Shown: positions 1 through 7,550 of the stretch, in pieces
Numbering within the stretch: position 1 is the first letter of the stretch
Layout: each line of letters starts with the position of its first letter
Virus record (IMG/VR): IMGVR_UViG_3300009163_000200
Span: 1-22,626 of that record
Strand: one strand, 5' to 3'
Length of the DNA: 22,626 nucleotides
Origin: a virus
Translations under genes and position numbers: made by a program
The notes under the pieces: generated by a model
Databases searched by the model: none
The model's input: the letters and a program-made list of their open reading frames with translations, nothing else
Told to the model about the DNA's origin: nothing

Positions 1-3000
1 CCCTCTTAACCTGGAAGACGACCCAATCTTGCGCCGCTGGTGTGCCTGCGATGGTGATGGCTGATGTTGCCGAGGTCACATACAGCGTGTTCGTCGTTCC
101 GCCGGTATCGGCGATTTGCTGGGCGGTTCCGACTGCAGCATCGCCCGCGTCCTGATCGGATATCGCGACCGCTTCTAGTGCCCACACGACACCGAAATTC
201 GTCGCCGTTGCCGCATGGCTCCACGTAAACGTTGCCGTTACCGTGCCGAGGTTCCAGCTCTTTGGCATCCTCACCGCAAACTGCGCGAACTCCTGCGTCG
301 TGGTGTCGAAGTCCAGCGTAGACAGCATAATTTTATTGGTGGTCGTCTCAGCCGTTCCGGCAGCTGCACCGTTGGTGGTGCGAGCCGTCATGGCTGCGGC
401 GGGGACGTAGATGGTCTCCGTGCCGACTTTCTTGACCAACGTCCCTTCAACGGCCAGCTCTCCCGCAGCCGAGCGCGAAAGCGTCGTGTCGGTGGCGTGG
501 CCGAGCTCGACCGACCCCACGCCGAGCGCGGTCGATGTCGATGCGGTGATGCCAGACACAGGTAAGCTTGTGCCGTTGGTCAGCGTGATCGAAGACGGTG
601 TGCCGCCCGCCCCGTTGAAGGTCACGAATGCGCCGGCCGATCCGACTGCGATTGCCAGGGCGGTTCCGACACCCGTCCCGAGCCCGGTGATGCCGCTGAT
701 TGGAAGGCCGGTGCCATTCGTCAACGTGATCGACGATGGCGTACCGACAGCGCCGTTGAACGTGACAAACGCGCCGGCAGACCCGACGTTGACTGCGAGA
801 GCCGTGGCAACGCCCGTGCCGAGGCCGGAAACACCCGTGCTGATCGGCAATCCTGTCGTGTTGGTCAGCGTGCCGCTGGAGGGCGTGCCAAGCGCGCCGC
901 CGGGGACGACATAGTCCGTTCCTGCGGTTGCAGCAGACGCGACGCCCGAGGCCGCTTTAACAAGGCCCGTCAGCGTGGCCCGCTTCAATAGCTTGCCGGT
1001 GGTTGAGCTGAACAGCGCCAACTCGCTGTCCACCGAAGCCGCCGGGCCGACGACATCACCCGAGCCCGCGCCGTCCGTTCCCTTGTCGCCGGTCGCGAAG
1101 AACATCACCGCAACGATCGCAGCGTTTGCTATGGTGCCGGCGCCGCCAACGTAGGTCACAGGAAACGTATCGTAGGCGCCAACGTCCGTCAGTGCGCCGG
1201 TGATCCGGTACTCGAGAAAATTTGTTCCCGGTGCCGACACGTCAACAATGCGGACAATGCCCTTGTTGCTGGCCGTGGTTCCGTCGTCCCATGTCGCAAT
1301 ATAGGCAGACTGGCTCGCGCTCTGCTGGTTGCTTTCCGATATGTTGAGTTGCGTCGCGCTGGCTGGCGTCGCGTTATTGACGAGCAACTTGCCGGTGCCG
1401 GGATCGCCGCTAGTTGCTGTGTTCCACTGGTAGTCTAGGCCCGTGTTCGGACCCGTGGCGCCGGTGGCACCCGTACTGCCGGTTGATCCTGTCGAACCCG
1501 TCGCGCCGGCGTCGCCCTTGTCGCCCTTGATTGCAGGCGACAGCTTCAGGCCGTCAAGATTGGTGAAGCTTCCGGTATGCCGAACATACGTGACGGGGAT
1601 CGTGCCCCACGTTCCGTTGTCGGTGATCGATCCCGACACGTCGAGCACCAGCACCTTGGTCGGGTCGCCGCCCTTCTGGAATCGCAGTCGGGTCTTGATG
1701 GTGGAGGTTGGATCGTCCCAAGACTGGATCTCAGATGCTAGGCCGTTGGCGCTGGCATCGGTCTCCGAGATGTAAACCGACGTGATCGAGGCGAACGTGC
1801 CGGAGTTGAACGCCACCTTGCCGGTGCCGGGATCAGCCGCCGACGTGCTCGAATTGTAGGTGAATGACAGCCCCGCGTCTGCGCCATCAACTCCGGCCGT
1901 ACCCGTGGAACCTGTTGCTCCGGTCGCACCCTGCGGACCCTGCAACGCCGTCAGTTCGATCAGCGTAACGCGGGCGTATTTTTCGACGCCCGCGCTGAAC
2001 CCGGTCGCGACGCCCAGACCGGTGGTCGCTGCCGTGGTCTGCACCTGGCCTTTCAGCTCGAGCACTTTGGACGAGGCCAGCGTGAAGGTTCCGACCAGCG
2101 TTATATTTTGGTTGTCTTGTCCCACCGACGAAACAACGCAGGAATTGCCCGCAAGCAACACCGTCGTCCCGTCCGTGCTTTCAAAAAACAACTGTGTTTC
2201 GTTGGTGCTGGAGAACGTGGCTTCGCAGACGGCAAGATAGGTTGCGGCCCCAAGCGTGATTTGGTTGCTGGCAAGGCTGGCGCTGGTCAGCGTATTGCTC
2301 ACCGACGTGTTGAGCGTGCGGACAAATTTAGATCCGCTCGTTGCTGTGCCGCCAGCTGTGCCGTTAGCTTTCTGGTCCTCAAAGACTGCGACCTTGATTG
2401 CGGACGAGCTGGGTGCAGACATGCCAGACTGAACAACCCAGGCTGACGCCTTGAACGCATAAAACGCGCTGTCCGAAACACTGTAGGCTAGCCATCCGCA
2501 ATTCGTTGTCGGGCTATACCTTATCCAGCTGCCCTGACCGTCCGCCTCGGCAATGTCCTGCGTCGTGAACCCGAGCGCGAGCCAAGTTCCCGTAGGCGTG
2601 CCGTCAACGATGTAGCGAGCACCCGGCGTAGGCGATGCCGGCGCCGCCGTCTCGCGTGAGGTGATCGTTATCAGGCGCGTTCCGATGGGCCTGGTTTCCA
2701 GGTCAAGTGACCAGTTCGCACCGTCCGAGACGACCCATACGCTGTGACCGCGACCTGTCAGCGCGTAGCCGCTTGAGGTCGCGTTGCCCGGCAATTTAAT
2801 GGTTTGCCCGCCCTGCGTGGCGATCTTGACCTGATTTGCGGTTCCGTTGTGGCGGACGCCGATGCGGGCACCGTCGCCCGCCGTCACAGCGCTCGGGATA
2901 GTCACCGTGAATGCGCCGCCGGTCGGATCGGCCTGAATCAGCTTGCCGTAGCTGGTTGTTGTAAGCACGGTATCGGTGGCGAGCGAGGAAACCGGGGTTT

Positions 3001-3340
3001 CCCATTCCGTCATGCCGCCGCCGAGCGAGGCCGAAGAGATCGCGCCCGTGATGCCGTCGTGCGTGGCAATCGTCGCGTCAGAGGCGTCGGTGACGACGAT
3101 TTTATAGCTTGCGGTTCCGGTCCAGATCAAAACCTTGGTCGACCCGTCAGACGTGGGATACCCGCCGCTATCGCAGGTCACGGTTGAGCCGAGCGAGACC
3201 GTCAACGCGCTGTCGGCGTAGACCGTCTTTGGCGTGCTGGTGCCGGAATTGTAGAACTTGAGCTTGGCCCCCGACACGGGATCGCCGTTCGCATCCGTGA
3301 CGCGGAAGCCGGGATCGAAGACTGTGGTTGAATCCAGCAT
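1..3340 (-). CDS. Modular tail fibre/appendage protein, collagen-like and DUF2793 segments (3' end outside window)
   Basis: An open frame runs from an ATG at 3340 to the window edge without a stop (1,113 codons visible). The start follows a GAGGAGAAAGG ribosome-binding region. Visible order: an N-terminal beta-rich anchor-like domain (about residues 1-100, starting MLDSTTVFDPGFRV); a DUF2793-like module (about 218-305) with the typical ASPTPGARYIVDG and GSWIRYSP stretches; a collagen-like Gly-X-Y run (about 468-490); a beta-rich module; a second collagen-like run (about 606-630); a second copy of that module; then GTPSS/LTNGTGLP repeats of about 47 residues (LTN codons at 868, 724 and 583). 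Such mixtures are typical of phage tail fibres that bind the host surface. It follows the ejection module in transcription order. The receptor-binding tip is probably outside the window. Fibre identity is strong; the receptor is unknown. Confidence 0.85.
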   Translation of the reverse strand, partial: MLDSTTVFDPGFRVTDANGDPVSGAKLKFYNSGTSTPKTVYADSALTVSLGSTVTCDSGGYPTSDGSTKVLIWTGTASYKIVVTDASDATIATHDGITGAISSASLGGGMTEWETPVSSLATDTVLTTTSYGKLIQADPTGGAFTVTIPSAVTAGDGARIGVRHNGTANQVKIATQGGQTIKLPGNATSSGYALTGRGHSVWVVSDGANWSLDLETRPIGTRLITITSRETAAPASPTPGARYIVDGTPTGTWLALGFTTQDIAEADGQGSWIRYSPTTNCGWLAYSVSDSAFYAFKASAWVVQSGMSAPSSSAIKVAVFEDQKANGTAGGTATSGSKFVRTLNTSVSNTLTSASLASNQITLGAATYLAVCEATFSSTNETQLFFESTDGTTVLLAGNSCVVSSVGQDNQNITLVGTFTLASSKVLELKGQVQTTAATTGLGVATGFSAGVEKYARVTLIELTALQGPQGATGATGSTGTAGVDGADAGLSFTYNSSTSAADPGTGKVAFNSGTFASITSVYISETDASANGLASEIQSWDDPTSTIKTRLRFQKGGDPTKVLVLDVSGSITDNGTWGTIPVTYVRHTGSFTNLDGLKLSPAIKGDKGDAGATGSTGSTGSTGATGATGPNTGLDYQWNTATSGDPGTGKLLVNNATPASATQLNISESNQQSASQSAYIATWDDGTTASNKGIVRIVDVSAPGTNFLEYRITGALTDVGAYDTFPVTYVGGAGTIANAAIVAVMFFATGDKGTDGAGSGDVVGPAASVDSELALFSSTTGKLLKRATLTGLVKAASGVASAATAGTDYVVPGGALGTPSSGTLTNTTGLPISTGVSGLGTGVATALAVNVGSAGAFVTFNGAVGTPSSITLTNGTGLPISGITGLGTGVGTALAIAVGSAGAFVTFNGAGGTPSSITLTNGTSLPVSGITASTSTALGVGSVELGHATDTTLSRSAAGELAVEGTLVKKVGTETIYVPAAAMTARTTNGAAAGTAETTTNKIMLSTLDFDTTTQEFAQFAVRMPKSWNLGTVTATFTWSHAATATNFGVVWALEAVAISDQDAGDAAVGTAQQIADTGGTTNTLYVTSATSAITIAGTPAAQDWVVFQVKR
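557..868 (-). repeat. In-gene tandem repeats of the tail fibre (141-144 bp period)
   Basis: Three successive units each carry a LTNxTxLPxS core followed by a GLGTGVxTALAxxVGSAGAFVTFNG stretch, truncated in the last unit. The LTN codons begin at 868, 724 and 583, giving periods of 144 and 141 bp. The period is a multiple of three, so the array encodes a 47-48 residue protein repeat of the kind that builds fibre shafts. It is not a CRISPR array: the units abut without spacers and the frame stays open throughout. Confidence 0.75.
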
Positions 3341-3401
3341 AAACTTGCCTTTCTCCTCGTGGAGATTAGGGTCGAGAGAGGACACAGAGGGAGAACGGAG
3401 C

Positions 3402-3614
3402 ATGCGCTACGCACTGGCGGCAGGGATCATGATGGCCTGCCTTGGGACGGCGAACGCGGGATCGGTGAAGCCGGCGAAGGTGCCGATCCAGTCTCAGATT
3501 ACAAAGGCGGCCTTCTGCGGGATTCCGCCCATCGCGCCGATCGGCTGCAGGATCGGCCCGTGTCAGTGCGACGCGTCGGGCCGCGTCTGCCAGTGGACGT
3601 TCATTTGCGGCTAG
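3402..3614 (+). CDS. Small exported Cys-rich protein, antisense to the late genes
   Basis: This 70 aa plus-strand protein starts at an ATG preceded by an AG-rich ribosome-binding region (GGAG at 3397-3400). Residues 1-19 form a classic signal peptide: Arg2, a hydrophobic core, then ANA before Gly20, a good signal peptidase I site. The mature 51 residues hold six cysteines (39, 49, 54, 56, 63, 69), which suggests disulfides in the periplasm or outside the cell. An in-frame ATG at 3258 would give 118 aa but would destroy the signal peptide. The gene lies in the only sizeable minus-strand gap of this part of the late region, and its TAG overlaps the TAG of the convergent gene within a CTAG palindrome (3611-3614). 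I see no convincing promoter. It may be a moron-type gene expressed separately; its function is unknown. Confidence 0.7.
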   Translation: MRYALAAGIMMACLGTANAGSVKPAKVPIQSQITKAAFCGIPPIAPIGCRIGPCQCDASGRVCQWTFICG

Positions 3615-4249
3615 TCCTTGTCCGCATAGGATTTCAGCGCCGCCGGAAGCGTCTGCACCGGTGACATCTGGCGCCGCTGCTCTGGCGTCAGACCGCGGCG
3701 ATATTCGACGTTGAACGCGCGCTGCTCGCGCGGGTCCTTGAGGTAATCCGGCGCATTGAACCGGCGGCGTCCCTCGTAGTTGTCGAGGGCGTGCTGCGTC
3801 TCGTGGAGACCCGTAGAGAGACGGTTGTCGGGCGAGAGCAGAGGGTCGATCCACACCCGATTGCCTTCCGTCACCATCCCGTCGACATCCTCACGCCGGG
3901 CAAGATCGGGATCGACGGTCACGCGCGAGCGCGCCATGAAATCGGGGTAGCGCTGCTCAAGCTCTGGGTGAGTGTAGGTCTGGCCGTAAGGGCGCGTGAT
4001 CGCCCGCCCCTGAACCGGCATCAGGGCGTTGCGCTGCTCCGCATAGCCGCTATCGTCGATCTCGAACGACCAGCCTGTCGGGTCCTGAAACCATCCCTCT
4101 GACCACGGGTCTTGGCCGTTCTTCTGCAGCGCCTTGGCACGCTCCAACGCGGCGAGGTCGGCGCCCTGTGCTTTCTCGCCTCCGAACAACGCAAGCTGTT
4201 GGTCGTAAGGCGTCGGCGCGCGTCGTTGCGCCAGAGCGTTGCGCGACAT
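3611..4249 (-). CDS. Putative zincin-type metallopeptidase of the ejection module
   Basis: This 212 aa protein carries HETQH at residues 149-153 (GLHETQHALDNYEG), the HExxH zinc-protease signature. Glu175 in DPREQRAFNVE, 22 residues after the second His, is a plausible third zinc ligand; the same spacing style occurs in phage polyvalent-protein peptidase domains (HEIQH followed by GEVEARN). The N-terminal half lacks a recognisable domain but contains RNAL motifs at residues 3-6 and 73-76. The start ATG overlaps the previous stop by one base (TGATG), so translation is probably coupled. It is the last gene of the module before the tail fibre. It might act on the cell envelope or process virion proteins. 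The zincin call rests on the motif and its context; the substrate is unknown. Confidence 0.75.
   Translation of the reverse strand: MSRNALAQRRAPTPYDQQLALFGGEKAQGADLAALERAKALQKNGQDPWSEGWFQDPTGWSFEIDDSGYAEQRNALMPVQGRAITRPYGQTYTHPELEQRYPDFMARSRVTVDPDLARREDVDGMVTEGNRVWIDPLLSPDNRLSTGLHETQHALDNYEGRRRFNAPDYLKDPREQRAFNVEYRRGLTPEQRRQMSPVQTLPAALKSYADKD
4016..4037. repeat. 22-base exact repeat, copy 1 (other copy at 9125-9146)
   Basis: The same 22 bases, beginning CGGCATCAGGGCG, occur here inside the metallopeptidase gene and at 9125-9146 at the start of the 534 aa gene. In both places the minus strand encodes the peptide QRNALMP in the same frame. Identical codon choice over the whole motif suggests recent copying, or strong constraint. 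Confidence 0.8.
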
Positions 4250-4773
4250 CAGCGACGCTGCGGTGGGTTCATATACAGATTGTCGTATCCGTGCTCGTAT
4301 TGGTATCGATCCTGCCCGAAACGGTCACGACCGTCAGATCCGATGTCCCAACTGTCCGGGTCTCGCATCAGAGGACGCGGCTTTCCGCTCGGTCCCATCA
4401 TCGGGTTCTGACTGGTCGGAGGATCGTTGAATGCGCGGTCATATGGCGTGCGCACGCCATACTGGCGAGCCATCATTCGAATGTCAGCGATACCGGCATC
4501 GGTCGCGCCTTGCGGCGACTGCGCCAACTCTCGAAGATATTGCTCGATTTCGAACGTATTGTTCGAGCGCAGAGCACGCTGCCCTCTGGCATCACCGCCG
4601 AACCCGACCCGTTGCATGCGCGGCGCCAGCGCATTGCGATTGTCCATCAAGTCTTGCGGCTGATACTGGTCGGGCGGACCCATCTCGTCCGTCGCGCCCT
4701 CCGGCGGGATCTCGGACGGGTCATCGTCCTCGTACATCTTGGGGACAAGCGCGTTGCGAAAGGGCATTCTCAT
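4249..4773 (-). CDS. Hypothetical acidic/Pro-rich module protein with two RNAL motifs
   Basis: This 174 aa protein belongs to no family I recognise. It begins MRMPFRNALVPKM, has a second motif at residues 46-49 (DNRNALAPRM), an acidic Pro-rich linker between them, a short helical stretch (about 73-105) and a disordered-looking, Tyr/Arg/Pro-rich C-terminus. The start ATG overlaps the upstream stop by four bases (ATGA), and a GGGGGAAGA sequence lies just before it. Its position between the 926 aa protein and the metallopeptidase, and the shared motif, suggest an internal virion or assembly-accessory role. It could equally be a linker or chaperone for its neighbours. Confidence 0.75.
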   Translation of the reverse strand: MRMPFRNALVPKMYEDDDPSEIPPEGATDEMGPPDQYQPQDLMDNRNALAPRMQRVGFGGDARGQRALRSNNTFEIEQYLRELAQSPQGATDAGIADIRMMARQYGVRTPYDRAFNDPPTSQNPMMGPSGKPRPLMRDPDSWDIGSDGRDRFGQDRYQYEHGYDNLYMNPPQRR

Positions 4774-7550
4774 GTCTTCCCCCTGTTATCTTCGTTCAGC
4801 ATGCGCTTGACCTCTTTAGCGGCGTCCTCGCTTATCCCGGACTGAGCCCCGAGAATGCGCACGAGGGCATTGATGTGGGCTCGGCGATCCGCTGGCGTCC
4901 GCGTCACCGGCACACGGGTGAGCCAGCGCTGGAAGGCCGGGCTGGCCATGGTACGAGCGGCGCCAGCCTGTCCAACGGCGTAGACGATGGCCGAAGGCGC
5001 ATGAAGGTAGGTGATCAGCCCCATGAGCGCATTGTTACCGCTGGCGACACGCCGAGCGACATCGGCCACCGACTGATCAGGCCGAGCCAGCGGCACGTAT
5101 CTTTCAAGATAGCCGCCGACGCGCGCCAACTGATCCAAGCGCGCGAAGACCGGCCGCATCTCGCCTTGGCTCATCATCGCGCGCACTTCCGGCGGCATGC
5201 CACGGTAGGACGCGAGGAAGCCTTCGAGCCCGCCCTGTGCCATCTCTGTCAGAATGGCGCCGGAAGCCCTGACAACGTCTCCCTTTTCACGTGCAACACG
5301 GAAATATGCGTCGAGGAGGTTGATGTTGCCGCGATCCCCGCCGCGCGCGGCGTCGGTCAGCAGCTTGACGGCCTGCTCTGGTGTGGTCTTTTCACCAAAC
5401 ACCTTCGACAGCGGCGCGCGAATATCGGTCATGAAGTCGCGATAGCTGTCCCGCAACACGGTGCGCTGTGCGGCTGCGAGCTCGCCACCCGGAACGCGGG
5501 CGACGGCTTGATCGACGTCACGCCCCAATGCATCGTACAACCGAGAGAGGAACGCCGCGCGCGCGCGCTGTGATGCACCCTCGCCTTGCGTCAGGCCACC
5601 GATCGGCTTCTGTTTGGCATCAGACAGGGCTTGGCCTATCGCTGTGCGGATCTGGTCGAGACCTTCGATGCCGAGCTGTGTTGCTCCGCGCGGTCGCATA
5701 TCAGAGATTGCGCGAATGCGTTCGGCTACACCAGGGCCGGCCAGACTATCGACGATCCGTAGAATATCTGCGCTAACGCGACCCGTTTCATCAAAGACGG
5801 CGCCGGATCTATATCCTGGCAGCAAACCTTGCTTGCGATAATCCGTTGCGACCGAATCCAAGAGACGCGCAGTCTCAGTCATTCCGGCATCGCTTGGGCG
5901 GCCAAGCGGGTTCATCTGCATCGGCGGCGTATTCGCGCGCGCTGCTGAATATCCAGCATCGAACTCGGTGTTATAGCTCTCACGGCTGTTGCCGCCGACG
6001 CGCTGCGGGATGGCCTGCGCCTGTCGCCTTTCCAGATCCGCACGATAGGTCTGATCAGCGGCATACTGTGCCCGATCGGTCTCGGAGCGAGCGCGATTGC
6101 GGGCTTGCGCTTCAAAGGCAATCCGGCGCGTCGGGTCGTTGACGTTGGCCAAATGCTCGGCATCGGCGACACGCTGGGCACGCTGGCGAGCCTCATCCCG
6201 CGCATTCGACATGCGAAGTTGATAGTTATCCTGTGCCTCGCTCGAAACCCGTTCAGCCTCGGCCTGCTGTGCGCGGGTGAGGTTTGCATGCCGGTAGGCA
6301 TTAGCCTGCTGTTGGGCGTTCTCCGCATCGGCCAAGGCTCGCTCGGCTTTGCCGAACGGGGCATACTCCTGTTCAAGCTGTGCGCGCGTGCGGGCGAGTG
6401 CTTGGCGCTGCGGTAGCGTGGCGTTGTAGGTCTGTTCGGCCGCTGCCTGCTGGGCTGCTTCCTGCGGTGACGTGAATTGCTTGCCGACAGGGCGAGGGCG
6501 CGGCACTTCAGGAAGGTTTTTTTCTGCCTCACTGAGCTGCTGCATACGCGCCTGAAGCGATTGATGCTTCTCGGCGTTGCCCGTCAAAAACTGTTCGGCC
6601 GCGGCACGGCTTGCGCCGGCGTCCTGCACAGCGCGTTCCATCTGCGGCGGCAAGATCACGTCTTCGAGCATCACCTGCCGAGGAACCGGCGTCGGCAGGC
6701 GTGGCGGGCTCTGCATCGCCGCATCGACGTCGGCCTCGGTAATCGCACGCCGCTGCGGGTTCCAAGGTTCCGGCTGAACGCGCGGCACCGGCGGGGCATT
6801 GCGTGGCGCGTTCGGTCCTGGGCCGACACCTGAAATGTCTTGCAGATCGAACCTGGTCATATTGTCGATTTCATCAGCCGTGCGCGAGCGGTCGACGATG
6901 GACCGGCGCAAATCGCCCTTCACCTCGTTTCCGATCTCGTTGACCGAACGCGCGGCCCCGGTGGGCGCTAGGGTGTCCTGCACCCCGCGCTCTACGCCTT
7001 GAATGGACAACTGAGCCCGGTTACGCAGCGGACCACCGAACAGTCCGCCCATCACCGTCTCGGCGCCCGGCATGTTGTCGACCAGAGCCGGCGCAAAAGC
7101 CGGAACACCAGCGTCCTCGAACTCCGACGCGCGGGAGAGCGCATTCTGCCTGCGAGCGGATACGGCCGGCGTGTAGGGCACCGGCTTAGGCATGAAATTG
7201 GTGCCGGTGATGCCCATGCCGGCAATCCCGAGCGCGTCGCCGGGGCTGATGGTGCCCGTCTCGGCCGATTTCTTGAATGCGCTGAACGGCTGATAGATAA
7301 AGCCGGGAACAGCCAAGCTCAGGCTGTTCGTGTTCGGGTCGCGCGCAATCGGCAGGACCGTCCCACGCTCAAGCCCTTGGTCGTCGAGCACTGTCCCGTC
7401 GTCGAGCTTGTCGCCGGGTCCATAGACCTTCTTTTGCCCGCCGATCACGCCACGCCGCACCAGCTCGTCCACGACCGGCTTATGCTCGGCCGGCACCGCG
7501 TTGCGGCGGTGCAATTCGGCGTACACGTCTATGGTGGATTGGTCGGCCAT
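4770..7550 (-). CDS. Large internal virion/DNA-ejection-like protein (926 aa)
   Basis: This is the largest complete gene of the window. Its N-terminus (IDVYAELHRRNAVPAEHKPVVDELVRRGVI) is helical, followed by a Gly/Pro region, a long Ala/Gln/Arg/Glu-rich segment with coiled-coil character (about residues 310-560), and a helical C-terminal part with a weakly hydrophobic stretch (ALMGLITYLHAPSAIVYAVG). No catalytic motif was found. Size, helix-rich composition and position after the tail genes match the largest ejection proteins of P22- and T7-type phages (gp16 analogues), which leave the virion with the DNA; there is no clear sequence match to them. The start ATG overlaps the preceding stop by one base. 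RNAV (16-19) and QNAL (135-138) variants of the module motif are present. Confidence 0.75.
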   Translation of the reverse strand: MADQSTIDVYAELHRRNAVPAEHKPVVDELVRRGVIGGQKKVYGPGDKLDDGTVLDDQGLERGTVLPIARDPNTNSLSLAVPGFIYQPFSAFKKSAETGTISPGDALGIAGMGITGTNFMPKPVPYTPAVSARRQNALSRASEFEDAGVPAFAPALVDNMPGAETVMGGLFGGPLRNRAQLSIQGVERGVQDTLAPTGAARSVNEIGNEVKGDLRRSIVDRSRTADEIDNMTRFDLQDISGVGPGPNAPRNAPPVPRVQPEPWNPQRRAITEADVDAAMQSPPRLPTPVPRQVMLEDVILPPQMERAVQDAGASRAAAEQFLTGNAEKHQSLQARMQQLSEAEKNLPEVPRPRPVGKQFTSPQEAAQQAAAEQTYNATLPQRQALARTRAQLEQEYAPFGKAERALADAENAQQQANAYRHANLTRAQQAEAERVSSEAQDNYQLRMSNARDEARQRAQRVADAEHLANVNDPTRRIAFEAQARNRARSETDRAQYAADQTYRADLERRQAQAIPQRVGGNSRESYNTEFDAGYSAARANTPPMQMNPLGRPSDAGMTETARLLDSVATDYRKQGLLPGYRSGAVFDETGRVSADILRIVDSLAGPGVAERIRAISDMRPRGATQLGIEGLDQIRTAIGQALSDAKQKPIGGLTQGEGASQRARAAFLSRLYDALGRDVDQAVARVPGGELAAAQRTVLRDSYRDFMTDIRAPLSKVFGEKTTPEQAVKLLTDAARGGDRGNINLLDAYFRVAREKGDVVRASGAILTEMAQGGLEGFLASYRGMPPEVRAMMSQGEMRPVFARLDQLARVGGYLERYVPLARPDQSVADVARRVASGNNALMGLITYLHAPSAIVYAVGQAGAARTMASPAFQRWLTRVPVTRTPADRRAHINALVRILGAQSGISEDAAKEVKRMLNEDNRGKT

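Noticed and set aside
557-868. Regular repeats that might suggest a CRISPR array
   Set aside because: The units are 141-144 bases, adjacent, in frame and diverged at synonymous sites; this is a protein repeat in a fibre.
1443-1775. Plus-strand frame with VAPVAPV-type repeats
   Set aside because: These are the reverse complement of the collagen-like Gly-X-Y codons of the tail fibre, not a separate Pro-rich gene.
3366-3854. 162 aa minus-strand frame across the start of the plus-strand Cys-rich gene
   Set aside because: It is Arg/Ala-rich with no domain, lies mostly inside the zincin-like gene in another frame, and lacks a ribosome-binding site.
4431-5573. 380 aa plus-strand frame
   Set aside because: It is the antisense shadow of the 926 aa gene and its neighbours: Arg/Ala/His-rich, no motif, and the opposite strand shows coherent proteins.
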